64,000 nt of DNA, from the NCBI GenBank assembly GCA_021324445.1, contig JAJPJC010000050.1:1-64000 (forward strand), read 5' to 3'. The translations under genes were made by a program, and so were the position numbers. Source of the stretch: Isosphaeraceae bacterium (GTDB taxonomy: Bacteria > Planctomycetota > Planctomycetia > Isosphaerales > Isosphaeraceae). The notes beneath the pieces are model-generated. The model ran no database searches. It was not told the origin of the DNA and saw only the letters and a program-made list of their open reading frames with translations. Of the stretch, positions 8,131-18,037 are shown piece after piece; the stretch's first letter is position 1, and every line of letters begins with the position of its first letter.

Positions 8131-10533
8131 TCATCTCGACGGGTCTGAGCCGGTCGGGTGGTGCGGTGGAGGCGGGGAGGGATTCGGTGGGGGGAGGACG
8201 GCGCGGCCATCGGTCCGGGTGAGTTCGGCGGCGCGCTGGGCGTCGGCCTGGTAGCGTGCCAGATCGCCGAGCTTGAGGTAAACCCGCGCGCGGGCCGCGT
8301 AACTGCGGGCATTGCTGGGATCGAGTCGGATCGCCTCGGTGTAGTCGGCGATGGCCCGATCGAGCTGGTTCAGGAGCGCATAACCAACCCCCCGGTTGTG
8401 ATACAGGCTCGAGGATGCGCCCGATTCCATGGCCCGAGTGAGCGCCGCGATGGCCTCCGCGGGCCGGCCGCAGGCCAGCAGGGCGAAGCCCCGGTTCTCC
8501 AGCTCTCGCGGCGGTTGGGCGGACACCTGGAGCCGGATCGTGGCCTCGGCCTGCCGGGAGCCGGCCCGGGCGATCATCCTCAAGGGCACTGTGGCGGCGG
8601 TCGCGTCCGGCCGCGCCACGGCCCGGGTCTCAGCCCGGCTCCGGCCCGCGGGGATCGTCAGGTCCGGCAGAGTGACACCTGGAGGAAGGCCCTCGAAATG
8701 GAGGGTCACCGGCCCCGAGTAGCCGCCGCGGGTCAACTCGATCGGCACCGGCACGCTCCGGCCGGCAGCCAGGCGTAACGTCTCCGGCAGAGTGAGCCGG
8801 AGATCCCCAGCGGACTTGGTCGCGGCGACCTCGGACCGCGACGGAGGTCCGGGCAGCGCGGGCAGGCCCGATCCGGCCGCCGGCAACGACGGCCCCAGCT
8901 CCGAGCTGCGCGGCGGAGGCGGCGTTGCTGGGAGGGACGGCCGCCTCTGGGCCCTCGGGGCCAGGTTTCCCGCTCCGGGTTCCGGCGGGCGCCGCCGGGC
9001 GGACCCCTGGTGGGCGATCCAGTCGTAACCGACGGTCCAAGCTCGGCGGATCAGAGGCGTCCAGAGGGCGAGACACCGTTCCAACGACGAGAACCGGGTG
9101 GGGAATCGGTCGGAACTCCTCGGCTCGGCCGGCTTCGAAGGGCCCAACAGCGGCGGTGGCGTCGGCAGCGGGGGCCGGACGGTCGCGCCCGGGGCGGACG
9201 GAGCGATGAGCCCCCGGGAGGACCGGGCCGCCACGGCTGCGGGGGCCGGCCTGCCGGACGCCGGGTCGAGGCGGACCGGCTCCGGGACGCGGATCTCGGC
9301 CACCGGCTCGGCGCGCCGCGGCGCGACGGCCGCCCGGCTGGCCATCTTCCACGACCAGAGGGCCACGCCCGCCGCCAGGATCGAAATCGCCACCAGGATC
9401 AGGCGGGGCACGCGTCTCGTGGCGGGGACGACCGTGCTCGCGGGGACCACCAGGGTGGGTGTGCATGAGGACTCGCCCATGGCCTGGTCCGACGCTTCGG
9501 CGAGCCCGAGCACCGCATCCCGAGAGAAAACGCTCACCGCGTCGACGGACAGGGACTCGGCCGAGATCGGTGTGGACTCCGCGCCGGGCTCGGCCAGGGG
9601 TGGGACCAGGACCGAGCCCGAGTCGGATGCGTCGTCCAGGACGTCCGCCCACATGGCCGCGAGCGACTGGGGCGAACCCCGAGCGGCTTCGGCCAGAGCC
9701 TGGATGAATGCCTGGCAGCTCGGCCAGCGCTGGGAGGGCGTCTTGGCCAGGGCCCGCGCCACGATCGGCCGCTCGGCCTCCGGGAGCAAGGCGAGATTGG
9801 GCGCGCCGAAGAGGTGCCCGTGCATCACGGCTGCCGCGGACCCTACGAACGGCAGCCGGCCGGTCCGGAGCTGGCAGTACGTCACCGCCAGCGAGTATTG
9901 GTCCGACGCGGCCGAAGTCTGGCGGTGGAACACTTCGGGTGCGGCGTAGGCGAAGGTCAAGCCGGCCGTGGGCCGCGACGCGCCGGACTGATCGCTCAGG
10001 CACGACAGGCCGAAATCGGCCACCTTCACACCCTGGCCGATGAGCATGATGTTCTGCGGCTTGATGTCGCGATGGCGGATCGCGACCCCGGATCGCCCCT
10101 CGAGCTGGTGCCGCGGCTCGTTGACAAAGTCGATCACCTGGGCCGCCTCGCCCAGGACTTCGAGCAACTCGCCCAGGGGAATCCCCGCCAGACCCTGGCT
10201 GGTTGCCTCCACGTAGCGATCCCAGAGCGAGCGATCCGCCAGCTCCATGCCGATGATCAGCCGGTCGTCGGACTGCCAGGCGCCGAAGTACGCCAGCAGG
10301 TTGGGGTGGCGGATTGCGCGGAGGACCCGCAGGCTGTTCCGCTCGCGCTGACCCAGTCCCCCGACCAGCGGGACGAGCTTCAGCGCCACCCGCAGCCCGC
10401 CCGGCGCCTCGGCACTCCAGACCTCCCCGGCTCCGCCCAGCCCAATCCGCTCCAGCAGACGATATCCAGGCACCGGCTCCGAACCGGGTCGGTCGCGCAC
10501 GTGCCTCGGAGCCGACGCTGTACACGCTCTCAT
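8131..10533 (-). CDS. Ser/Thr protein kinase with TPR tail
   Basis: An 800-residue protein. The kinase domain is N-terminal (about 22-285): glycine loop ERIGLGGAGEVW, ATP-binding K52 in VALKLV, catalytic HRDIKPQN (154-161), DFG at 173-175 and APEVF. A single transmembrane helix follows near residues 375-395 (LILVAISILAAGVALWSW). Beyond it lie a proline-rich stretch, an Ig-like beta segment and at least two TPRs (ALTRAMESGASSSLYHNRGV onward). The kinase is therefore cytoplasmic with an exported sensor/TPR region. The start at 10533 (MRACTAS) is favoured by an AGAGG site; an upstream ATG at 10560 has none. The catalytic residues are intact. Confidence 0.88.
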   Translation of the reverse strand: MRACTASAPRHVRDRPGSEPVPGYRLLERIGLGGAGEVWSAEAPGGLRVALKLVPLVGGLGQRERNSLRVLRAIRHPNLLAYFGAWQSDDRLIIGMELADRSLWDRYVEATSQGLAGIPLGELLEVLGEAAQVIDFVNEPRHQLEGRSGVAIRHRDIKPQNIMLIGQGVKVADFGLSCLSDQSGASRPTAGLTFAYAAPEVFHRQTSAASDQYSLAVTYCQLRTGRLPFVGSAAAVMHGHLFGAPNLALLPEAERPIVARALAKTPSQRWPSCQAFIQALAEAARGSPQSLAAMWADVLDDASDSGSVLVPPLAEPGAESTPISAESLSVDAVSVFSRDAVLGLAEASDQAMGESSCTPTLVVPASTVVPATRRVPRLILVAISILAAGVALWSWKMASRAAVAPRRAEPVAEIRVPEPVRLDPASGRPAPAAVAARSSRGLIAPSAPGATVRPPLPTPPPLLGPSKPAEPRSSDRFPTRFSSLERCLALWTPLIRRAWTVGYDWIAHQGSARRRPPEPGAGNLAPRAQRRPSLPATPPPPRSSELGPSLPAAGSGLPALPGPPSRSEVAATKSAGDLRLTLPETLRLAAGRSVPVPIELTRGGYSGPVTLHFEGLPPGVTLPDLTIPAGRSRAETRAVARPDATAATVPLRMIARAGSRQAEATIRLQVSAQPPRELENRGFALLACGRPAEAIAALTRAMESGASSSLYHNRGVGYALLNQLDRAIADYTEAIRLDPSNARSYAARARVYLKLGDLARYQADAQRAAELTRTDGRAVLPPPNPSPPPPHHPTGSDPSR

Positions 10534-11014
10534 GGTCGACCTCTGCCTTGCAGCAGTCATGAGCCAGTGGTCGGTCGTCAGTGCCGATCACTGAAGGACC
10601 GACCAGAGGTCTGTGAGGAGGCTCCGGCCCGGGGCGCTCCGGCTCCTGGCAGCTCCTGGGTGCGGTCAGCGCCTTCAGTCTCCCTCCACCCCAAATCCCG
10701 GCGCGACCCCCGTGCTCTCCCGGCGTGTCTGGCTATTCCTGAATCTGGGGAGCCAATGCACATCTCGTACCGCCGGGATTCACCTCGTGGCGCGGCTGGT
10801 TCCGACCTGAGCGATCGCCTCCATCTCGGGACGAGATCAGGCGCCGCGTTTGCTCATCCTCCGCGGGTAATTATTATCTACGATCGAAGTGGGTGCCTGG
10901 GTGCGCAACGGCCGGACCGAACGATCCATGAGGAAGGGAGTCGGCTCTTGTAGGAATCCGGCTGTGATGCCATGATCGCAGGAGGGGCCGTGGGCGGAGC
11001 GCGGGGGTGTATCG
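10534..11014. other. Divergent intergenic region, nothing recognised
   Basis: About 480 bases separate the kinase start (minus) from the PAC2 gene (plus). I see no convincing gene, RNA or repeat. Both flanking promoters should lie here. TAATTATTATC around 10867-10877 is the most AT-rich stretch. Confidence 0.3.
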
Positions 11015-11965
11015 ATGGCAAGCGAGCTGAAGCTCAACAAACCATGGTTGGTCGCGGTCTGGCCCGGGATGGGGAACGTGGCCATCAGCGCCGGCTACTA
11101 CCTGGTGACGAAGCTCGAAATGCACATCCTGGCCGAGTTTTCGGCGCACGAGTTATTCGACGTGGAGCACGTCGAGGTCAAGGCGGGTCTGATCCGCACC
11201 GGCCGCTTGCCGCGCAGCCGGTTCTTCGTCTGGAAGGATCCCAAGGGGAAGCACGACCTGGTCGTGTTCATCGGCGAGGCCCAGCCGCCCAAGGGGCGGT
11301 ATCCGTTCTGCCACCGGCTGATCGAGTTCGCGCGGCAGCTCGGCATCGAGCGCGTCTACACGTTCGCGGCCATGGCGACTTCGATGCATCCACAGCACCC
11401 CGCGCGCGTCTTCGGCGCGGCGACCGACGAGGAGAGCCTCGCCGAGTTGAAGCGGCTGGAGCTGGAGATCCTCGAAGACGGTCAGATCGGCGGGCTCAAC
11501 GGCGTGCTCCTGGGCGTCGCGGCCGAGAGCGGCCTGCGCGGCGCCTGCCTGCTGGGAGAGATGCCCCACATCTTCACCCAGTTCCCGTTCCCCAAAGCCT
11601 CGATGGCCGTGCTGGAAGCGTTCGCGAGGATTGCGCATCTCGAGATCGACCTGGGCGAGCTGGCCGAGCAAGCCCAGGAGGTCGAGCACAAGCTGGGTGA
11701 GTTGCTGGAGAAGGTCGAGGAGGCCCTGGAACAGCAACAGTCGGCCTCTGAGGACGAGGCGACCCATGAAGACGAGGCGACCCAGCTCGAGGCGACCGAG
11801 GCGGAAGGCCCCAGTCCGGAGGATCAGCGTCGCATCGATCATCTCTTCGCCCAGGCCCGGCAGGACCGCTCCAAGGCCTACGAGCTGAAACGCGAACTCG
11901 ACCGCCTCAACCTGTACAAGGATTACGAGGATCGATTCCTCGACCTCTTCAAGAAGCCGGGATGA
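11015..11965 (+). CDS. PAC2 family protein (proteasome-assembly-chaperone fold)
   Basis: A 316-residue protein whose first 215 residues match the PAC2 family: KPWLVAVWPGMGNVAISAG, then AHELFDVEHVEVKAGLI, VVFIGEAQPPKG and RVYTFAAMATSMHP, with GLNGVLLGVAAESGLRGACL later. The C-terminal third (about 225-316) is charged, Glu-rich and likely coiled coil (LGELLEKVEEALEQQQ). PAC2 proteins resemble proteasome assembly chaperones and are conserved in bacteria with unclear function; many actinobacterial and planctomycete copies have this acidic tail. The stop overlaps the start of the next short reading frame (ATGA). Confidence 0.85.
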   Translation: MASELKLNKPWLVAVWPGMGNVAISAGYYLVTKLEMHILAEFSAHELFDVEHVEVKAGLIRTGRLPRSRFFVWKDPKGKHDLVVFIGEAQPPKGRYPFCHRLIEFARQLGIERVYTFAAMATSMHPQHPARVFGAATDEESLAELKRLELEILEDGQIGGLNGVLLGVAAESGLRGACLLGEMPHIFTQFPFPKASMAVLEAFARIAHLEIDLGELAEQAQEVEHKLGELLEKVEEALEQQQSASEDEATHEDEATQLEATEAEGPSPEDQRRIDHLFAQARQDRSKAYELKRELDRLNLYKDYEDRFLDLFKKPG

Positions 11966-12057
11966 AGCCTTGCCAACCTCGTCACTCCTGCGGATCAACC
12001 GCGACCGAAGCTGGTGATGCCCTGGAGACCGACTTCCGCAAGCCCAGCGGAGCGCTC

Positions 12058-12363
12058 ATGAGGGAGATTCACGTCCTCACCGGGCTGATCGTCGTCCTGG
12101 CCGTTCCCTTCCTCGCCGAGGCGATGCGCCGGGGACTCGGTCGCGCCCTGGCCGCGACGGCGGTCATGGCCACCTGGCTGGGGGTCACTCTCTCCGCGAT
12201 CCGGCGATCCGCCAACCCCTGGAGTGCCGGCGAGGGAGCCCGCGACTATGCCCTGGTCATGACCCTGGTGCTGGTCCTCTATTTCCAGGGCAGGACCTGG
12301 TTCGCCAGGCGCGATCGTCCCGTCGCCGCCCCCGAAGCGCGATCCCTCGTCCCGGATCGGTAA
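12058..12363 (+). CDS. Small predicted membrane protein
   Basis: A 101-residue frame starting MREIHVLTGLIVVLAVPFLA. It shows three hydrophobic segments (about 5-20, 28-43 and 62-76) with Arg-rich connections, consistent with a small inner-membrane protein. The same frame stays open back to 11962, overlapping the PAC2 stop, so translational coupling with PAC2 is possible. I do not recognise the family, and coding status rests only on hydrophobic pattern and position. Confidence 0.4.
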   Translation: MREIHVLTGLIVVLAVPFLAEAMRRGLGRALAATAVMATWLGVTLSAIRRSANPWSAGEGARDYALVMTLVLVLYFQGRTWFARRDRPVAAPEARSLVPDR

Positions 12364-12815
12364 TCCCTCCCGCTGTCGACCCCGAGCGATTCTCCGGTCT
12401 CCACCATCCGATCGAGCTTTCCCAAACACCGGGATCGATGCCAGCCCGGCGGCCGTGACCTGAGGTCATCAGGAATTTCCTGGTGCTTTAATAAGGATAA
12501 TACCACTTGAATGGCGGAGATATTGTCCTAACATGGCGAACAGACCTCGTTGCAATGGTGCAAGGGTCATGCGTTGGCGGCCTGTTGGAACCGCAGTGGG
12601 AACGAGCCGGGGCAGCGAGCGGGTCGGCCGTCCGAGGGATGGCCGGGGCTCTGTTCGGGAAACCGAAGATCGATCCGGACCTTGGAGACTCCACCCGGGA
12701 TCATCGGTGAGGACCGGGTCTCTGCTCGAATCCTCAGGCGACCGTCGACGGGCAGGATTGCCGCATCTCGTGAGGTTGAATCGTGGACTGATATCGTCGC
12801 TTGGGAGCTGACTCC
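12364..12815. other. Intergenic region upstream of the sigma factor
   Basis: About 450 bases with no supported gene; short open frames here look spurious. The stretch TTTAATAAGGATAATACC (about 12487-12504) is AT-rich and may hold a promoter, but no clear -35/-10 pair was found. Confidence 0.3.
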
Positions 12816-13850
12816 ATGATCCGTCTTATTGAGGCTGAAGCATCGCGGTTTGAGTGCGGGCTGAAGGCGACGGGAGACCTACCGCGTCGATCGGGGCTCT
12901 CCGGCGCGGAAGAGCGCGGGCTGGCGGCCCGGATCGCCACCGGCGATCGGGAGGCCCGCAACACATTGGTGCAGGCGAACCTGGGCCTGGTGCCCCTGGT
13001 GGCGCGCGGTTACTTGGGACTCGGTTTAATGTGGGAGGACCTGGTGGGGGAGGGGAACCTCGGCCTGATCCGAGCGGCCGAGGCGTTCGTACCCAGCTTC
13101 GGCACCCGCTTCAGCACCTATGCGACCTATTGGATCATGGATGCGATCCTGGCGGCCTTGCACAACACGACGTCGACGATCCGGGTGCCGGCCCACATGG
13201 TCCGGCTGCTGTCCAGGTGGCGGCGGGCGGAGCACGCGCTGAGCAGCGCGGCGGGGCGCCCACCGAGCTTCGACGAGGTCGCCGCGGCGCTGGGGCTCAG
13301 CGAGGAGCAGAAGAGCCTGGTCGCCAAGGCCCGCCATGCCGGTGGGGTCCGGCTGGAGAGTGGCCTGGCCGCGGGAGCGCACCCCGGATCGGCCGAGAAC
13401 GCGGTCGACGACCACGACGGGCCGGACGCCCTGCTCGAGGCGGTGGAGGAGCGCGAAGCGCTGCGGCGGCGGCTCGATCGCCTGGATAGCCGCGCCCGGA
13501 CGATCCTCACCTGGCGTTACGGCCTGGAGGGCGAGCCGCCGATGACCCTCAAGGAGATCGGGCGCCGGCTGGGGCTGACCAAGGAGTGGGTGCGCAAGAT
13601 CGCCCGCGACGCCCTCGACAAGCTCGTCCTGAGCACGGACCCCGGCGGCGCCGCGATCGCACCCCGAGGGCCCTGCCCGGCCCGCCACCGCACCGCAACG
13701 CCGACGCCGCCGGCTCCAACCGGTCCGTCCACGTTCCCTCGACCCGAGCTGCCGGGCGATCCAACCAGAGCGCTGCCGCACTCCACGGGTTGCCGCCGCG
13801 AGTCGGGCTCGATCCCGCCTCAGCCGGGCTACCTCGCCCGCTGCGGCTGA
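12816..13850 (+). CDS. Sigma-70 family RNA polymerase sigma factor
   Basis: A 344-residue group-2-like sigma factor. Region 2 is clear (about 49-115): NLGLVPLVARGY, WEDLVGEGNLGLIRAAE and RFSTYATYWIMDAI, which includes the core-binding and -10 recognition helices. Region 3 includes RPPSFDEVAAALGLS, and region 4 is RTILTWRYGL then MTLKEIGRRLGLTKEWVRKI, the -35 helix-turn-helix. The ATG at 12816 has GGGAG about 8 bases upstream. The last 75 residues are Pro/Arg-rich and low-complexity, unlike the family, and may be an unfolded tail or translation past an older end. The regulon is unknown. Confidence 0.88.
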   Translation: MIRLIEAEASRFECGLKATGDLPRRSGLSGAEERGLAARIATGDREARNTLVQANLGLVPLVARGYLGLGLMWEDLVGEGNLGLIRAAEAFVPSFGTRFSTYATYWIMDAILAALHNTTSTIRVPAHMVRLLSRWRRAEHALSSAAGRPPSFDEVAAALGLSEEQKSLVAKARHAGGVRLESGLAAGAHPGSAENAVDDHDGPDALLEAVEEREALRRRLDRLDSRARTILTWRYGLEGEPPMTLKEIGRRLGLTKEWVRKIARDALDKLVLSTDPGGAAIAPRGPCPARHRTATPTPPAPTGPSTFPRPELPGDPTRALPHSTGCRRESGSIPPQPGYLARCG

Positions 13851-14422
13851 TCGCCGGCCGGCGCGGGCGCCGCGCCCGCCTCGACTCTCCCGCCAGGGCC
13901 CACACCCCATCTCGGGGACGCGCACCGCCGCTCCAGGACAGCCCCCACATCCTGTGCGCGTCCCTCACATTCTCCCTCAGCCCGGGCCCGCCGCGCCGCC
14001 AGGCCGGCCCGGTGGCCACTCCCGGGTGGTCAGAGCCTGGCCCACCGTCGTGGGCCCGATTTGTAGCCTAATAAGGCCAAAATGCGAGGATCGAGGAGAA
14101 GGGGGCCCACCCCGTGCGGCACTGCGGTTATGCGCGCGCAACCCAGGGGCGTTGGACGAAATCCACCGGGTTTCCTCCGAAATCTCGACTTTCGAGAACC
14201 ACAGGATCCGCTCCTCGACGCCTGGCAACCAGCAGTCACCGTACGTTGCGTTGGCGGTTCCTCAAACGAACAAGGAAGCGCCGGGGGCATCTTGCTTTTA
14301 ATTGCATTATGGCTTAATCTAGTGCGATTCCCACTCCATCCCTCCCGCCCGGGAAGGCGGGTGCCGTTTTGAGCCCATCGTTGAAGAGATGGAGACCGGC
14401 TCGCGCAGGCGAGGTCCGCATC
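13851..14422. other. Intergenic region, no gene recognised
   Basis: About 570 bases between the sigma factor and the histidine kinase. Several short frames exist but none shows family features or a convincing ribosome site. The right part (about 14288-14325) is AT-rich and could hold the kinase promoter. Confidence 0.3.
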
Positions 14423-16633
14423 ATGGCGACGATCCTGGTGCTTGATGATCGGCGCTGCCACCGCGAGCGGCTCGCGGACGTGTTGGGGTCCGCCGGCCAC
14501 GCGCTGCACCAGGCCTGTGACGGCGCCGCGGCCCTGACGATGGCGCGGCGGGAGCGTCCCGACCTGGTGATTGCCGGTGTCCTGATGCCGACGAGGGATG
14601 GCACCGAGTTCGTGGGGCAATTGCGGAGCGATCCCGCGATCGCCGCGACGCCGGTGATCTTCTATACGGTCGCCGATGCGAACCGCGAGACCCGGGCGTG
14701 GGCCGGCCAGTGGGGCGTCCAGCATCTGCTGAGCTGGCCGGCCGAGCCGGCGGAGATCCTCCGGGCCGTCGAGGAGGTCCTGGGTCGGGGCCGGCTTCGG
14801 GCTCCCGTGGCGCCGCCGCCGGAGATGGACCCTGACCCGCTCCGTCTGGTGAGGGACACCCTGTCGGCGAGAGTGTGGCAGCTGGAGGAAGCCCAGCGGC
14901 GGCTCACGGCGCTGAGCGAGCTGGGCCGTTCGCTGGCGCTGGAGCGCGATCCCGTGCGCCTGCTCGACCGGTCTTGCCGGGCGGGCCGCGAGATGATCGG
15001 CGCGCGGCAGGCCGTCGTGGCGGTCCTGGAAGAGCCTGGGCCGGTCTTCCGCCACATCGTCACCGATGGTCTGGATGCCGGTCTCACAGGCCGGACGGCG
15101 CCGCCGGCGGCGGGCGCGGGACTGATCGGTCAGGTCCTGGCGGCTGGGGTGCCCCAGCGGATCGCCGCCGGCGCCGGACGACCGCCGCGGGAGATCCTGC
15201 CGGGCTACCAGGCGGCCGGCTCCCTCCTGGCTGTCCCCGTAGGCACCCCCGCGCACCGTTACGGCGTGCTGGCCTTCGTCGACAAGCTGGGCTTGGAGGA
15301 GTTCTCGGTCGAGGACGAGGGGCTGGCGGTGAGCCTGGCGGCGCTGCTGGCACTGGCCTACGAGGACGCCCAGCGGCAGGCGGAGATCGAGCAGCACGCC
15401 GCGCGGCTGGAGCGGTATGAGGAGCGGATGGCCGTGCTGCGGCGGATCGATCGGGCGATCCTGGCGGCCCACCGGCCGCGCGAGCTGGCCACGGCCGCCT
15501 TGCGGCACCTCCGCCAACTGATCGCCTACTGGTGTGGCGGGATCTGGGTGTTCGACTGGACGCGGCAGATCGCCGAGATGCTGGCTGCCGAAGGTGGCGG
15601 CCTGCCGTTCTTCCCCCCGGGCACGGAGGTGTCCCTGGAGGCGTTCGGCGCCCAGGATCTGGCGGCGATCCGCGCCGAGCAGGTCCAGACCGTGGACGAC
15701 GTGGCGCGGCTGGCCGAGCCATCGACCATCCTCCGAACCCTGCACGGGGCCGGCCTGCGCTCGTACCTCGGCTTGCCGCTGGCCTCTGAGGGTCAGGTCA
15801 TTGGTTGGCTCCTCCTTGGCTCGGACCGCGTGGGCGTCTTCCACGCCGAACAGGTGGAGATCGCCGGCCAGGTGGCCGATCAACTTGCGATCGCGATCCG
15901 GCATGCCTTGCTCTTCGATCAGGTTCGCGCGGGGCGCGAGCGGCTCCAGAGCTTGTCCCGACAGCTCCTCAAGGCGCAGGAGGAGGAACGCCGCCGGATC
16001 GCCCGCGAGCTGCATGACGAAATCGGCCAGTCGCTGACCGCGGTGCGGATCAACCTCCAGCGCGCCATGGCCAGTGCCGAGGCAGCGACGCTCCTGCCCT
16101 ACCTCAAGGAGAGCGACGGGCTGGTCGATCGCGTCCTCCAGCAGGTGCGCCATCTGTCGCTGGACCTGCGGCCGGCGGTGCTCGACGACCTGGGACTGGT
16201 GGCCGCCGTGCGGTGGTCGCACGATCGCACCTGCCGCCGCGCGGGATTCCTGGGCCAGGTCACGGCCGATCCGCCGGAGATCCTCCTGCCGTCGGAGCTT
16301 GCCACCACGTGCTTCCGGATCGTGCAGGAGGCGCTGACCAACGTGGTGCGCCACGCCGGAGCCCACCGGGTGGAGGTCTCCTTGTCGCAGTCCGGCGGCC
16401 ACCTGGAGCTGCTGGTGCGCGACGATGGAACGGGGTTCGACGTGGCCGCCGAGCGGCAGCGCGCCCTGCGCGGCGGCAGCCTCGGCCTGCTGGGGATGCA
16501 GGAGCGGGTCGCGCTCTTGGGCGGCCGGATCGCGATTGAATCCGCTCCCGCACAGGGGACCACGGTCTTGGTCCGGCTCCCCCTGACTTTGTCCGAATCC
16601 GTGCCGCCGCTGGAGTGCCGGGAGGAACCCTGA
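14423..16633 (+). CDS. Hybrid sensor kinase: receiver, GAF domains, NarL-type kinase
   Basis: A 736-residue cytoplasmic sensor. It has an N-terminal receiver (1-120), two GAF-like sensing regions (about 160-310 and 345-490) and a HisKA_3/HATPase core: phosphorylated His in RRRIARELHDEIGQSL, N-box in IVQEALTNVVRHAGA, G-box in VRDDGTGFDV. The receiver is degenerate: the phosphoacceptor position in PDLVIAGVLMP is Gly52 instead of Asp. The start ATG 14423 has GCGAGG upstream. Its stop overlaps the next gene's ATG by one base (TGATG), so kinase and regulator are translated together. No membrane segment is seen, so it senses a cytoplasmic signal, possibly redox or a small molecule through GAF. Confidence 0.88.
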   Translation: MATILVLDDRRCHRERLADVLGSAGHALHQACDGAAALTMARRERPDLVIAGVLMPTRDGTEFVGQLRSDPAIAATPVIFYTVADANRETRAWAGQWGVQHLLSWPAEPAEILRAVEEVLGRGRLRAPVAPPPEMDPDPLRLVRDTLSARVWQLEEAQRRLTALSELGRSLALERDPVRLLDRSCRAGREMIGARQAVVAVLEEPGPVFRHIVTDGLDAGLTGRTAPPAAGAGLIGQVLAAGVPQRIAAGAGRPPREILPGYQAAGSLLAVPVGTPAHRYGVLAFVDKLGLEEFSVEDEGLAVSLAALLALAYEDAQRQAEIEQHAARLERYEERMAVLRRIDRAILAAHRPRELATAALRHLRQLIAYWCGGIWVFDWTRQIAEMLAAEGGGLPFFPPGTEVSLEAFGAQDLAAIRAEQVQTVDDVARLAEPSTILRTLHGAGLRSYLGLPLASEGQVIGWLLLGSDRVGVFHAEQVEIAGQVADQLAIAIRHALLFDQVRAGRERLQSLSRQLLKAQEEERRRIARELHDEIGQSLTAVRINLQRAMASAEAATLLPYLKESDGLVDRVLQQVRHLSLDLRPAVLDDLGLVAAVRWSHDRTCRRAGFLGQVTADPPEILLPSELATTCFRIVQEALTNVVRHAGAHRVEVSLSQSGGHLELLVRDDGTGFDVAAERQRALRGGSLGLLGMQERVALLGGRIAIESAPAQGTTVLVRLPLTLSESVPPLECREEP

Positions 16634-17286
16634 TGGCCCTGACCCGCGTCTTGATTGCCGACGACCACACCCTGCTGCGGGCCGGCATCCGCGCCCTGCT
16701 GGAGGACCTCGCCGAGGTCGCCGTCGTCGCCGAGGCCGGCGATGGCCAGGCGGCCTTCGCCGCCATCCTGGCGACGCGCCCCGACGTGGTCCTGACCGAC
16801 ATCGCCATGCCGGGCATGAATGGCCTGGAGCTGGCCACCCGGATCAGTCGGGAGCTCCCCGAGATCAAGACGATCATCCTCTCGATGCATGCCGACGAGG
16901 AATACGTCTGCCAGGCCCTCCGGGCCGGCGCGGCCGGCTACCTGCTGAAGGACTCCGGCACGGCCGAGCTCCACCTGGCGATCCAGGCCGTGGTCCGCGG
17001 GGAGTCCTACCTCAGCCCGGCGGTTTCCAAGCAGGTGATCGCCGACTACCTGCGCCGCACCGGCAGCGAGGCCCGGACTCCCGAGCTGCTCACCCCCCGA
17101 CAGCGGGAGATCCTCCGCCTCATCGCCCTGGGGCGGACCACCAAGGCCATCGCGCACAGCTTGGGGATCAGCGCCAAGACGGTCGAGACCCACCGCGCCC
17201 AACTGATGGAGCGCCTCGACATCTACGACGTCGCGGGCCTGGTCCGCTACGCCATCCGCACCGGGCTGGCCCCGCTCGATGCCTGA
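16633..17286 (+). CDS. NarL/FixJ-type response regulator
   Basis: A 217-residue regulator. The receiver (1-120) has the acidic pair D10-D11 (LIADDH), phosphoacceptor D56 (VVLTDIAMPG) and the conserved Lys in YLLKDSG. A LuxR-type helix-turn-helix closes the protein (LTPRQREILRLIALGRTTKA, then LGISAKTVETHRAQL). It overlaps the sensor kinase gene by one base and is almost certainly its cognate partner and the transcriptional output. GGAGGA lies just upstream of the ATG. Unlike its two neighbouring receivers, this one is complete. Confidence 0.92.
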   Translation: MALTRVLIADDHTLLRAGIRALLEDLAEVAVVAEAGDGQAAFAAILATRPDVVLTDIAMPGMNGLELATRISRELPEIKTIILSMHADEEYVCQALRAGAAGYLLKDSGTAELHLAIQAVVRGESYLSPAVSKQVIADYLRRTGSEARTPELLTPRQREILRLIALGRTTKAIAHSLGISAKTVETHRAQLMERLDIYDVAGLVRYAIRTGLAPLDA

Positions 17287-17526
17287 CGGCCGCGGATCCG
17301 CTCCCCAGGTCGGGTCGCGAGATGAGGGATTTCCTGATGGGCCGCTCAGGAAGCTCCCCACGGCCAGCCGAGTCGTCCTGTACCAGAATCTTCCTGGGAG
17401 CGGGCGGTCCAGGCTCCGTCCGCCCGACGGATGCCACTGAGCAGCGCCTCAGGTCACGATGGCGCCTCCTCCCCTCGGTCGGGAGCAGCCGAGGTCCCTC
17501 GGTGCCATGACGAAAGTGATGATTCC

Positions 17527-17928
17527 ATGAATGATACTCCAGCGCGCAGGCCACGGCCTCGGGCTACGTTGCCGTTCCCCCAGCGATCGGTCCCGACCGC
17601 GCCGCGCGGGTTCTCGCGGCCCCGGCCTGGGCCGGAGGATTTCCAGGTCCACCCGGCCCGGGCGGGGCACTCTCCCGGATCGAGCCTGACCACCCGGGAG
17701 TCGCTGCTGCTGGAGCTCCACGCTCTGGCGCTGGACTGCGAACGGGCGCGAGCCTACCTCTCCCGACCTGGGTGCAACGTCCTGCTGGGACAGGCTCAAT
17801 TGTCGCGAACCATGGTCAAGCGGTCGCGGATTCTCCGGTTTCTCCGCGCGGCGGACCGCCCGGTCGATCCGTTCCGGCTCCCAGCCCGCGGAGCCCGGCG
17901 ATGGGCCACGCGCGGAAACCGATCATGA
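17527..17928 (+). CDS. Hypothetical protein, helical middle
   Basis: A 133-residue frame from ATG 17527. The first 55 residues are Pro/Arg-rich and low-complexity. Residues about 55-110 (SLLLELHALALDCERARAYL, then LLGQAQLSRTMVKRSRIL) look like an amphipathic helical hairpin. It lies between two regulator genes on the same strand and could belong to their unit. The ribosome site is weak, and I recognise no family; it may be a spurious frame in GC-rich DNA. Confidence 0.35.
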   Translation: MNDTPARRPRPRATLPFPQRSVPTAPRGFSRPRPGPEDFQVHPARAGHSPGSSLTTRESLLLELHALALDCERARAYLSRPGCNVLLGQAQLSRTMVKRSRILRFLRAADRPVDPFRLPARGARRWATRGNRS

Positions 17929-18037
17929 GCGTCCTGGGTACCGCTTGGCGTCGGGTCGCGACGACCGCTGTGGTCGGGCCGCCGTCCACGACCGTCGCCT
18001 CATGAGCCGCGCGGCCACCGCGCGAGAGGCGGATTGC

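Noticed and set aside
8630-10591. 653-codon minus-strand frame overlapping the TPR kinase
   Set aside because: Same strand but another frame; the kinase motifs are all in the 8131-10533 frame.
14030-16402. 790-codon open frame on the minus strand
   Set aside because: It is antisense to the histidine kinase, whose domains are all recognisable; the minus frame is Gln/His/Arg-rich with no family features.
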